Of a stretch of 64,000 nucleotides of DNA, positions 18,795 through 25,852 are shown in pieces. Both the position numbers and the translations under genes were made by a program. A model generated the notes under the pieces. That model saw only the letters and a program-made list of their open reading frames with translations. It was not told the DNA's origin and did not search any database. Within the stretch, counting starts at the first letter, position 1; each line of letters opens with the position of its first letter. Source of the DNA: Bacteroidetes bacterium UBA7662. Its GTDB lineage: Bacteria > Bacteroidota > Bacteroidia > UBA7662. The stretch lies in assembly GCA_002483345.1 (NCBI GenBank), contig DLHS01000014.1, forward strand, positions 1 through 64,000, written 5' to 3'.

Positions 18795-18802
18795 TAATTT
18801 TG
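18795..18802 (+). promoter_or_regulatory. -7 promoter box of hutU
   Basis: TAATTTTG, a perfect TAnnTTTG match, ends 19 nt before the hutU ATG, so hutU likely has its own promoter rather than continuing the glucan operon. Confidence 0.65.
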
Positions 18803-18821
18803 TCAAATCAAAAGCCAAACG

Positions 18822-20498
18822 ATGGAAATCACCCAGCGCAAACTCGATCTCTCCAAAACCAAAACGCCCACCGGAACCACCCTCAGCTGTAAAGGCTGGG
18901 TACAGGAGGCTGCCTTGCGCATGCTGCATAACAACCTCGATCCGGAGGTGGCCGAAAGGCCGGAGGAGCTGATTGTGTATGGTGGCCGCGGCAAAGCCGC
19001 CCGCAATGTGGATGCATTTGAACTCATCGTAAAGGCATTGCGTGATCTCGAAGATGATGAAACGCTGGTGGTGCAAAGCGGTAAACCGGTGGCTATACTG
19101 CCCACCCATACCGACGCACCGCGGGTGATTATCTCTAACTCCATGCTGGTGCCCAACTGGGCCAACTGGGAACATTTTACCGAACTCGATAAAAAAGGAC
19201 TCATGATGTACGGTCAGATGACGGCCGGTTCATGGATTTATATTGGCTCGCAGGGCATTGTACAAGGCACCTATGAAACCTTCAATGCCGTTGCCGACAA
19301 ACATTTTGGCGGATCACTGAAAGGCCGTCTGTGTGTGACAGCCGGTTTGGGCGGTATGGGTGGTGCGCAGCCCCTCGCCATCACCATGGCCGACGGCGTT
19401 TGCCTGGCCGCTGAAGTAGAAGCCTGGCGTGCTGAAAAAAGGGTAGAAACCCGTTACCTCGACTACATTGAATACGACATAGACAAAGCCATCGACCACG
19501 CTCTGGCCCTCCAGGCAAAAGGAGAAGCCAAATCGATAGGGGTCATTTGTACGGCGGTAGACCTGCTGCAACGGCTGCTCGACCGCAACATCATACCTGA
19601 TGTACTGACCGATCAGACTTCTGCCCATGATCCGCTGGTGGGTTATCTGCCGCAAGGTATTTCGGTAGAGGAGGGGAACATCCTTCGGGAAAACAACCCC
19701 GATCAGTACATCAAAATGTCGTATGAAGCCATGGCACAACATACGAGGCTGATGCTGCAATTGCAGGAACTGGGTTCTGTCACCTTCGATTATGGTAATA
19801 ACCTGCGGGGCCGTGCACTGGAGGTGGGTGTTGAAAACGCCTTTGATTTTCCCGGTTTTGTGCCGGCTTATATACGCCCGCTTTTCTGTGAAGGCAAAGG
19901 GCCGTTCCGCTGGGTGGCATTATCAGGCGATCCGGAAGATATCAGGGTAACGGATGAGCTCATGCTGGAGTTATTCCCGGACGATAAAGGCCTGCATCGC
20001 TGGATTAAGATGGCGCAGGAGCGCATCGCTTTCCAGGGATTACCTGCCAGAATTTGCTGGATAGGTCAGGGCGACCGTGAAAAGGCCGGTCTTGCATTTA
20101 ACGAATTGGTCAGAACCGGCAAAGTTAAAGCACCCATTGTAATCGGCCGGGATCACCTCGATACAGGCTCTGTTGCCTCCCCCAACCGCGAAACCGAAGC
20201 TATGCTCGACGGTTCAGATGCCGTAGCCGACTGGCCTGTACTCAATGCCCTGATCAATACAGCAGGCGGTGCTTCCTGGGTCAGCCTGCATCATGGCGGT
20301 GGGGTAGGGATGGGTTACTCCATTCACGCGGGCATGGTCATCGTCGCCGATGGTACCACTGCCGCTGCCAAACGCCTGAAACGTGTCTTACACAACGATC
20401 CGGCCATGGGTGTCATCCGCCATATGGACGCAGGCTACGACATCGCCCTGGATACCGCCCGCAAACACCGGCTCGACATTCGGGAAAGACTGGCTTGA
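18822..20498 (+). CDS. hutU: Urocanate hydratase
   Basis: A 558-residue NAD-dependent enzyme converting urocanate to imidazolonepropionate in histidine degradation. Hallmarks seen: VYGGRGKAARN, LMMYGQMTAGSWIYIGSQGIVQGTYET, VTAGLGGMGGAQPLA (NAD-binding), DQTSAHDPLVGY, and the C-terminal GGASWVSLHHGGGVGMGYS. Length is that of the family. The other hut genes (hutH, hutI, formiminotransferase) are not in the window, so it is a lone hut gene here. The convergent neighbour is an Lrp/AsnC regulator, with the inverted-repeat element between them. Confidence 0.97.
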   Translation: MEITQRKLDLSKTKTPTGTTLSCKGWVQEAALRMLHNNLDPEVAERPEELIVYGGRGKAARNVDAFELIVKALRDLEDDETLVVQSGKPVAILPTHTDAPRVIISNSMLVPNWANWEHFTELDKKGLMMYGQMTAGSWIYIGSQGIVQGTYETFNAVADKHFGGSLKGRLCVTAGLGGMGGAQPLAITMADGVCLAAEVEAWRAEKRVETRYLDYIEYDIDKAIDHALALQAKGEAKSIGVICTAVDLLQRLLDRNIIPDVLTDQTSAHDPLVGYLPQGISVEEGNILRENNPDQYIKMSYEAMAQHTRLMLQLQELGSVTFDYGNNLRGRALEVGVENAFDFPGFVPAYIRPLFCEGKGPFRWVALSGDPEDIRVTDELMLELFPDDKGLHRWIKMAQERIAFQGLPARICWIGQGDREKAGLAFNELVRTGKVKAPIVIGRDHLDTGSVASPNRETEAMLDGSDAVADWPVLNALINTAGGASWVSLHHGGGVGMGYSIHAGMVIVADGTTAAAKRLKRVLHNDPAMGVIRHMDAGYDIALDTARKHRLDIRERLA

Positions 20499-20520
20499 AG
20501 ACATCGAGAGGGCGAGAAAC

Positions 20521-20647
20521 GAGACGTGAGACTGGAGCCGTAAGCGTGGCCTCTAGGGCCACAATCTGCGTAAGCGTAAGCGCAACCCAGCGAACCTGTG
20601 GCCTGTAGGGCCACAACCCTTATCTCACGTCTCCAGTCTCACGTCTT
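20521..20647. repeat. Intergenic inverted repeat with two GTGGCC hairpins
   Basis: GAGACGTGAGACTGGAG (20521-20537) pairs with CTCCAGTCTCACGTCT from 20631, with at most one mismatch over 17 positions. Inside are two hairpins, GTGGCC/GGCCAC at 20546-20562 and TGTGGCC/GGCCACA at 20597-20615, plus GCGTAA direct repeats. It separates the convergent hutU and Lrp genes and could act as a two-way transcription barrier, though it lacks a clear T-run. The layout matches the element at 1222-1341. Confidence 0.8.
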
Positions 20648-20660
20648 CCGTCTTAAGCAA

Positions 20661-21134
20661 CTACTTCAGCCGGATGGCCCGTTGAATGCTGTTCTCCAGA
20701 GAGATGAATGTTTCGGTACGCTGAATGCCATCGATGGCCTGCATCTGGTCGTTGAGTATCTGGCGGAGGTGATCCGTATTTTTACAGATGATCTTACTGA
20801 AAATGCTGTAAGCACCAGTGATGTAGTGTGCTTCCACAATTTCCGGGATGGCTTCCATTTGGGCGATAACGGTTTTATAAGCCGAACCTTTTTCCAGGTA
20901 AATACCAACATAGGCTGTTAAGTCATAGCCCAACCGGGTATAATCTACCATCAGCCTTGAGCCGACTACCACGCCGGCCTGTTCAAGTTTTTTCATCCGC
21001 ACATGAACTGTTCCGTCGGAAACAGGTATAGCCTGTGCAATTTTGGTGTAGGGAGTTTTGGCATCCTCCATCAGGGCATTCAGAATGCCACGATCGGTAT
21101 GGTCGATTTCGTAAAAAGGCTGGTTTTCTGGCAT
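20661..21134 (-). CDS. Lrp/AsnC family transcriptional regulator
   Basis: A 157-residue regulator. The N-terminal winged helix-turn-helix (about residues 9-60: IDHTDRGILNALMEDAKTPYTKIA then SDGTVHVRMKKLEQAGVV) is followed by a RAM/AsnC effector-binding domain with VEAHYITGAYSIFSK. Such proteins form octamers or dimers that sense amino acids. Three similar AT-rich sites about 30 bp apart lie 5-80 nt upstream of its ATG (21139-21211), suggesting autoregulation. Proximity to hutU hints at amino-acid catabolism control, but the genes are convergent, so direct control of hutU is only a possibility. Confidence 0.92.
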   Translation of the reverse strand: MPENQPFYEIDHTDRGILNALMEDAKTPYTKIAQAIPVSDGTVHVRMKKLEQAGVVVGSRLMVDYTRLGYDLTAYVGIYLEKGSAYKTVIAQMEAIPEIVEAHYITGAYSIFSKIICKNTDHLRQILNDQMQAIDGIQRTETFISLENSIQRAIRLK

Positions 21135-21138
21135 ATCA

Positions 21139-21211
21139 ATTTTCGATATATTATACTGTATAGCATTATTATTTCGAATATACGAAAGTTTATTCTAATT
21201 ATATTCGAAAT
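21139..21211. promoter_or_regulatory. Candidate Lrp operator array
   Basis: ATTTCGAATAT (21171-21181) recurs as its exact reverse complement at 21201-21211, and a related ATTTTCGATAT lies at 21139-21149. The central site is also the left part of the perfect palindrome TTTCG-AATATA-CGAAA (21172-21187). Spacings of 32 and 30 bp, about three helical turns, put all three on one DNA face, as expected for a wrapping Lrp oligomer. Confidence 0.5.
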
Positions 21212-21262
21212 TATGATAATTAATGTCATTTTGATAGTTTTGAATCAACAAATGAAACATAC

Positions 21263-21382
21263 TGTGGGGTGGTGAAATTGGCAGACATGCCCTCCTGTCG
21301 CGGGGGTGAAGACAACAGGATAAACCGGCTACTGCTGTCGCCGGCTAACTGCTTCGTGGAGGTTCGAATCCTTCTCCTACAG
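21263..21382 (+). tRNA. Class II tRNA-like gene, anticodon GUC, very long variable region
   Basis: A 120-nt cloverleaf can be folded by eye. The acceptor stem is 21263-21269 with 21375-21381 (7 pairs, two of them G-T; C21262-G21382 could add an eighth). U8-G9 and a leucine/serine-type D arm (GTG...CAT, with GG in the loop) follow. The anticodon stem CCCTC/GGGGG (21290-21294/21302-21306) encloses loop CTGTCGC, so the anticodon is GUC (Asp). The T arm GGAGG-TTCGAAT-CCTTC is normal (21358-21374). The 51-nt variable region (21307-21357) folds into a long arm: GAAG/CTTC, CAG/CTG and CCGGC/GCCGG. Tail CC-G shows no encoded CCA. Class II body with an Asp anticodon is anomalous; it could be an allo-tRNA-like gene, a decoy or a pseudogene. 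Confidence 0.6.
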
Positions 21383-21391
21383 CCGAAATGG

Positions 21392-21584
21392 GTGAACGCT
21401 TCGCTGTTAACGCTGGTGCTTCGCACGTTGCTGGTTTGTTTGCTTTGCAAACGGGAACGCTACGCTGAGGTAGGTTTATGCCTGCTAACGGCAAGACTAT
21501 CCAGAAAGTCAGCGTAGCGTTCCCCGCGTAGCGAAACCAGTATGCCGGGCACCGGCCCGGCTACGTTCCCAGCGCAGCGTTCAC
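21392..21584. repeat. Nested foldback repeat element
   Basis: Three nested inverted repeats: GTGAACGCTTCGCTG (21392-21406) with CAGCGCAGCGTTCAC (21570-21584), one mismatch; CTGGTTT (21431-21437) with AAACCAG (21534-21540); GGGAACGCTACGCTGA (21453-21468) with its exact complement (21509-21524). A further perfect hairpin GTTTGC-TTT-GCAAAC lies at 21438-21452. Outer and inner arms share GAACGCT-N-CGCTG, so it looks built from one repeated module. No gene is present; it is MITE- or REP-like and lies 10 bases after the tRNA-like gene. Confidence 0.75.
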
Positions 21585-21645
21585 AAAACAAGGACGTTTT
21601 TTTTGCACATATACACGGTATACAGCCTTTGGCCATGTAGAACCT

Positions 21646-21653
21646 TATCTTTG
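21646..21653 (+). promoter_or_regulatory. -7 promoter box of tatC operon
   Basis: TATCTTTG, a perfect TAnnTTTG match, 20 nt before the TTG start at 21673 and 59 nt before the alternative ATG at 21712. Confidence 0.65.
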
Positions 21654-21672
21654 TCGCAAATTATCGCATTCC

Positions 21673-22503
21673 TTGAAGTATACCGATCAGTTCGAACAGG
21701 AAGACAATAAGATGTCTTTTCTCGACCATCTGGATGCCTTGCGTGGCCATCTGGTGAGAAGTGCTATCGCCATCCTTGTGCTGGGAATAGTCGCTTTCAG
21801 TTTTAAATCGATTGTTTTTGACGGTATCATATTAGGCCCCAAAAGCATTGATTTTATAACGTACAGGCTCTTTTGCTGGTTGGGGGAGCAGTACAGCCTG
21901 CTGAAGGGTTTGTGTGTGCAGGAAATTCCGTTTGTGGTCATCAATATTGATATGACGGGACAGTTTATGCAGCATATTACCATTTCTATCATAGCTGGTT
22001 TTGTGATTGCTTTCCCTTATATCATCTGGGAATTCTGGCGTTTTGTGAAGCCCGGACTCAAAGCCAGGGAAATCAAAGCAGCCAGGGGAATGATTTTTTA
22101 TATCAGCGTACTCTTTTTTGCAGGGGTATCTTTCGGTTATTTTCTGCTGGCACCCCTCAGTATTTTGTTTTTGGGATCTTATCAGGTAAGCCCCGAAGTA
22201 TTGAATCAAATCACCCTTTCATCTTATATCGGTACACTTACGACACTGGTTCTGGCCACAGGTTTGATATTCGAGTTGCCGGTACTTGCCTATTTTCTGG
22301 CACAGATAGGTTTTGTTACTGCAGCATTTTTGCGCAGTTCCCGACGGATAGCCACTGTCATTAATCTCATACTCGCCGCTATTATTACACCATCAGATGT
22401 TGGGAGTATGATACTCATGGCTATACCTTTGTTGTTGTTATACGAAATAAGCATTACAGTAGTTGCCAGGGTCGAACGAGAAAAAGCCAGGAAAAATGAA
22501 TGA
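21673..22503 (+). CDS. tatC: Sec-independent protein translocase TatC
   Basis: A 276-residue inner-membrane protein with six hydrophobic segments, the receptor core of the twin-arginine pathway. The N-terminal cytoplasmic motif MSFLDHLDALRGHLVRSA is characteristic, and IIWEFWRFVKPGLKAREIKA matches the conserved F-x-x-P-G-L loop after the second helix. Translation may start at TTG 21673 or ATG 21712; the TTG is preferred because relatives carry several residues before MSFLDHL and the promoter box is close. No tatA/B gene is in the window. It overlaps rpiB by eight bases and heads a five-gene operon. Confidence 0.9.
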   Translation: MKYTDQFEQEDNKMSFLDHLDALRGHLVRSAIAILVLGIVAFSFKSIVFDGIILGPKSIDFITYRLFCWLGEQYSLLKGLCVQEIPFVVINIDMTGQFMQHITISIIAGFVIAFPYIIWEFWRFVKPGLKAREIKAARGMIFYISVLFFAGVSFGYFLLAPLSILFLGSYQVSPEVLNQITLSSYIGTLTTLVLATGLIFELPVLAYFLAQIGFVTAAFLRSSRRIATVINLILAAIITPSDVGSMILMAIPLLLLYEISITVVARVEREKARKNE

Positions 22504-22939
22504 GAAAACCACTAAGAAGTTGATGATAGGAGCCGATCATGCCGGTTTCGAACTCAAAGCAGCCTTGATCAGGCATCTCGAAGCAAAGGGAGAGGAAGTT
22601 CATGATTTTGGTGCCTATTCAGTCGATTCCGTTGATTATCCGGATTTCGCACACCCTGTTGCTGAAGCGGTACTGGCAGAGCAGACCCTGGGCATTTTGG
22701 TTTGCGGCAGTGGTAACGGGGTTTGCATGACTGCCAATAAACATGCCGGTATCCGTGCCGCCTTGTGCTGGACAGAAGCACTGGCAGCGCTCGCACGTCA
22801 GCACAATGATGCAAACATCCTTTGCATCCCTGCCCGCTTTGTAGATCAGTCCATGGCCCTGGCCATGCTCGATACTTTCCTGAATACTCCTTTTGAAGGT
22901 AGCCGTCATGGCAACAGGGTTCATAAAATCGATTGCTGA
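22496..22939 (+). CDS. rpiB: Ribose-5-phosphate isomerase B
   Basis: A 147-residue RpiB/LacA/LacB family isomerase that interconverts ribose 5-phosphate and ribulose 5-phosphate. It shows the phosphate-binding start IGADHAGFELK, the VDYPDFAHPVAEAV segment, and the active-site CGSGNGVCMTANK. The ATG at 22496 lies eight bases inside tatC; an earlier in-frame start would extend the overlap without adding family sequence. Confidence 0.93.
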   Translation: MNEKTTKKLMIGADHAGFELKAALIRHLEAKGEEVHDFGAYSVDSVDYPDFAHPVAEAVLAEQTLGILVCGSGNGVCMTANKHAGIRAALCWTEALAALARQHNDANILCIPARFVDQSMALAMLDTFLNTPFEGSRHGNRVHKIDC

Positions 22940-22944
22940 GGCCT

Positions 22945-24465
22945 ATGAAAAATATATTGTTAACCGTATGTCTGCTTTGGGGCGGGGTATTGTCTGCACA
23001 GTTGCCACTGGCCAATCCTGAAACTATCCGGAAAGACCTCGCTGTACTTACTTCCGATGCCTTCAGAGGTAGGGGCACCGCCGATACCGGCTATAATCTC
23101 GCAGCCGCTTATGTGGGAGAAAAATTGCTTGAAGCAGGTATGCACACCCTGAGCGGAACACAAATGCCGGGTGGTAGGCCGGAAGATTTTTTTCTGCCCG
23201 TTCCCATGCTCCGTGAAAAGCTGATCGATATCCGCTGGCGAACAGGCAGCAAAAGCTGGAAATTCGGCAAAGATTTCTATACCAACCGCGCCTTTCCAAA
23301 GGAAATCATTGTGGCAGATGAAATAGTGGTTATCGGTTATGGCAGGGAAGAAGATGTCAACCAGGCAGTTTTAGCAGATAAAGTGGTGGTCATCTGGCGG
23401 AAAAAAACCGGTAAGGAAAAGCCAGCTAGTATACGTGAAATCACCCGTCAACTGAACCGTTCCAATCCAAGGGCCATTATCCTGATCGACCAGGATTTCC
23501 CCAAAAAGCCTGCAGCCATGGCTGCGTTTTTACAGACAGAACGTGTCAGCATTGATTATAACCGGGAAATAGAAGAAGGAATCAGCATCAATACCAATCC
23601 CGCGGTCCCGATGGTGGTCATCTCTGAAAAAACAGCCAGAAAAATATGGAAAGACCAGGGGCTGGAGTGGAAAAAAAGCTGGGCTGCTTTCGAAACACCA
23701 GGTAGCAGGCGACCTCAGGTGATGCCTTTTCAAATGCGTTTACAGGCAGAAATGACGTCAGTACAGGTAAATGTGCCCAATGTAGCGGGGTTTTTACCTG
23801 GTAAAAAGTACCCGGACCAGTATATTGTCGTGACAGCCCACCTGGACCACCTCGGAAAACACGATGGTAAAACCTATTACGGTGCCGACGACAATGGCAG
23901 TGGCTCCTCCGCACTACTCGAAATGACGCGCTTGTTACAGCAATACCGGGAGCAGGGCGAACTTTCGGACCGGAGCATTGTTTTTCTTTGGTTTACAGGA
24001 GAAGAAATGGGCCTCCTTGGAAGCCAGTATTTTACCTATAAATCTGTAATTCCGCTCGAAAACATCATGGCAAACCTGAACGTGGATATGATCGGAAGGA
24101 TAGATAAAGCCCATGAGCAGGACACGAATTATGTATACCTGATCGGGTCAGACCGTCTCAGCACCCAGTTGCACCAAAAGAGTGAGGAAATAAACAGCAA
24201 TTGCTGCGGAATGCAATTAGACTATACGTTTAACGACCCGAAAGACAAAAACAGGTATTACGAACGTTCTGATCACTATAATTTTGCCAAACAAGGCATA
24301 CCATGCATTTTTTATTTCAGCGGTATACATGCTGATTATCACAAACCAACAGATACGATGGATAAAATTAATTTTCATCGCATCGCCCGGATCACAGATC
24401 TGATACTGCAAACGGCAGTCGGATTAGGTAATTTAGAAACCCCGCTTCTTCTCGACAAACAATGA
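22945..24465 (+). CDS. Exported M28 family zinc peptidase with PA-like insert
   Basis: A 506-residue protein with a signal peptide (MKNILLTVCLLWGGVLSAQ). The M28 metal site is recognisable: AHLDHLGKHDGKTYYGADDNGSG (His and bridging Asp), FTGEEMGLLGSQ (catalytic Glu pair), NLNVDMIGR (Asp) and a final His in HADYHKPTDTMD. Between residues about 110 and 240 lies a protease-associated-like insert. It would be an aminopeptidase in the periplasm. The ATG at 22945 is chosen because it starts the signal peptide; an upstream TTG in frame adds four residues. It overlaps lutB by four bases. Confidence 0.88.
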   Translation: MKNILLTVCLLWGGVLSAQLPLANPETIRKDLAVLTSDAFRGRGTADTGYNLAAAYVGEKLLEAGMHTLSGTQMPGGRPEDFFLPVPMLREKLIDIRWRTGSKSWKFGKDFYTNRAFPKEIIVADEIVVIGYGREEDVNQAVLADKVVVIWRKKTGKEKPASIREITRQLNRSNPRAIILIDQDFPKKPAAMAAFLQTERVSIDYNREIEEGISINTNPAVPMVVISEKTARKIWKDQGLEWKKSWAAFETPGSRRPQVMPFQMRLQAEMTSVQVNVPNVAGFLPGKKYPDQYIVVTAHLDHLGKHDGKTYYGADDNGSGSSALLEMTRLLQQYREQGELSDRSIVFLWFTGEEMGLLGSQYFTYKSVIPLENIMANLNVDMIGRIDKAHEQDTNYVYLIGSDRLSTQLHQKSEEINSNCCGMQLDYTFNDPKDKNRYYERSDHYNFAKQGIPCIFYFSGIHADYHKPTDTMDKINFHRIARITDLILQTAVGLGNLETPLLLDKQ

Positions 24466-25841
24466 CTCAGCAGTCCCAAAGTTTTCTTAAAGCTGCAGAA
24501 AGCAAGGCGTTTGATCTCAAGCACCGTAACACCATTAATTTTAACATTGGGAAGTACAATGTAGCGGTAGAGAAGGGTTTACAACATTTCAGTAACCTCG
24601 AACTGGCGAGAAACAGGGCTAATCACATCAAATGGGCTGCCATAGAAAAACTTGAGCAGTACCTGCTGCAGTTTGAAACCAACTTCCAGGCCAATGGCGG
24701 CAAGGTACTTTGGGCTCAGAACGGGGAAGAAGCCATCAACGAAATCCTGCATATTTTCAAAAAAGTAGAAGGCCGCTCTCTGGTCAAGTCTAAGTCGATG
24801 GTGACCGAAGAAATTCATCTCAACCAGGCGCTTGAAAAAAATGGCATTGAGGTATTTGAAACAGATCTTGGTGAATTTATCCAGCAAATCGACGGAGAAC
24901 CTCCCTATCACATCGTGACACCTGCCATGCATAAAAGCAAGGAGGACATAGCTGATCTTTTTCACCGTAAGCTTAATACCGCACCCCATCTAAGTCCTGA
25001 GGCACTCACCGATATTGCCCGACAGTTGTTGCGTGAAAAATATGTGCAGGCGGAGGTAGGTATTACCGGTGCCAATTTTATCGTAGCGGATACAGGCAGT
25101 ATTGCACTTACCGAAAATGAAGGCAATGCCCGCCTGAGCATTACTTTCCCCAAAGTTCACATTGTAATTGCCGGGATAGAGAAGGTGCTGCCTTCGGTAA
25201 ATGACCTCAACCTTTTCTGGCCCTTATTGGCTACCCATGGTACCGGTCAGTTTGTGACAGCGTATAACACACTTGTCAGCGGGCCACGCCGGCAGGGAGA
25301 AACCGACGGGCCGGAAGAAATGTATGTCATCCTGCTGGATAACGGGCGAACAGATATCCTCGCGGATACCGAACAAAGACAATCGCTCTATTGCATCCGC
25401 TGCGGCGCCTGCCTGAATGCCTGCCCGGTTTATAAAAACATTGGCGGTCATACCTACGGCACTACCTACAGCGGCCCCATCGGATCGGTTATTACCCCAC
25501 ACCTCCAGGGAATGGAGTCGTTCAAACACCTCAGTTTTGCCTCCTCATTGTGTGGGAATTGTACAGAGGTATGCCCTGTACGCATTGATTTGCACAAACT
25601 GCTGCTGGTTAACCGCCGCCAGTCTGTAGAACAGCAATTGAGTACAAAAAATGATAACCGTACCTGGTATTTCTGGAAAAAGGCCATGATGAGTCGTAAA
25701 CTGATGAACATGGCCAATGGCAAACTCAAAAATATGGCGATGCAACTGCTGGTAAAAAATACCTGGGGAAATCGCCGCAAATTACCAGTCATCGCTGCCA
25801 AATCTTTCAATGAACGCTGGCGTGCACGCCAGTCCAAATAA
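24462..25841 (+). CDS. lutB: LutB-type lactate utilization iron-sulfur protein
   Basis: A 459-residue protein with an N-terminal LUD domain (about 60-290) and two [4Fe-4S] motifs, CIRCGACLNACPVYK (from about residue 311) and CGNCTEVCPV (from about residue 361). This is the LutB/YkgF architecture of the LutABC L-lactate dehydrogenase complex. Neither lutA nor lutC is adjacent; it is instead enclosed in the tatC-rpiB-M28-lutB-E1 operon, so it may pair with distant partners or be linked to the downstream 2-oxoacid dehydrogenase. Its start overlaps the M28 stop (ATGA). Confidence 0.9.
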   Translation: MTQQSQSFLKAAESKAFDLKHRNTINFNIGKYNVAVEKGLQHFSNLELARNRANHIKWAAIEKLEQYLLQFETNFQANGGKVLWAQNGEEAINEILHIFKKVEGRSLVKSKSMVTEEIHLNQALEKNGIEVFETDLGEFIQQIDGEPPYHIVTPAMHKSKEDIADLFHRKLNTAPHLSPEALTDIARQLLREKYVQAEVGITGANFIVADTGSIALTENEGNARLSITFPKVHIVIAGIEKVLPSVNDLNLFWPLLATHGTGQFVTAYNTLVSGPRRQGETDGPEEMYVILLDNGRTDILADTEQRQSLYCIRCGACLNACPVYKNIGGHTYGTTYSGPIGSVITPHLQGMESFKHLSFASSLCGNCTEVCPVRIDLHKLLLVNRRQSVEQQLSTKNDNRTWYFWKKAMMSRKLMNMANGKLKNMAMQLLVKNTWGNRRKLPVIAAKSFNERWRARQSK

Positions 25842-25852
25842 TTTACTTTCAG

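Noticed and set aside
21311..21344. H-type pseudoknot in the variable region of the tRNA-like gene
   Set aside because: GACAACAG/CTGCTGTC and CCGGC/GCCGG could both pair, but the zero-length loop makes them sterically exclusive, so the extended arm is preferred.
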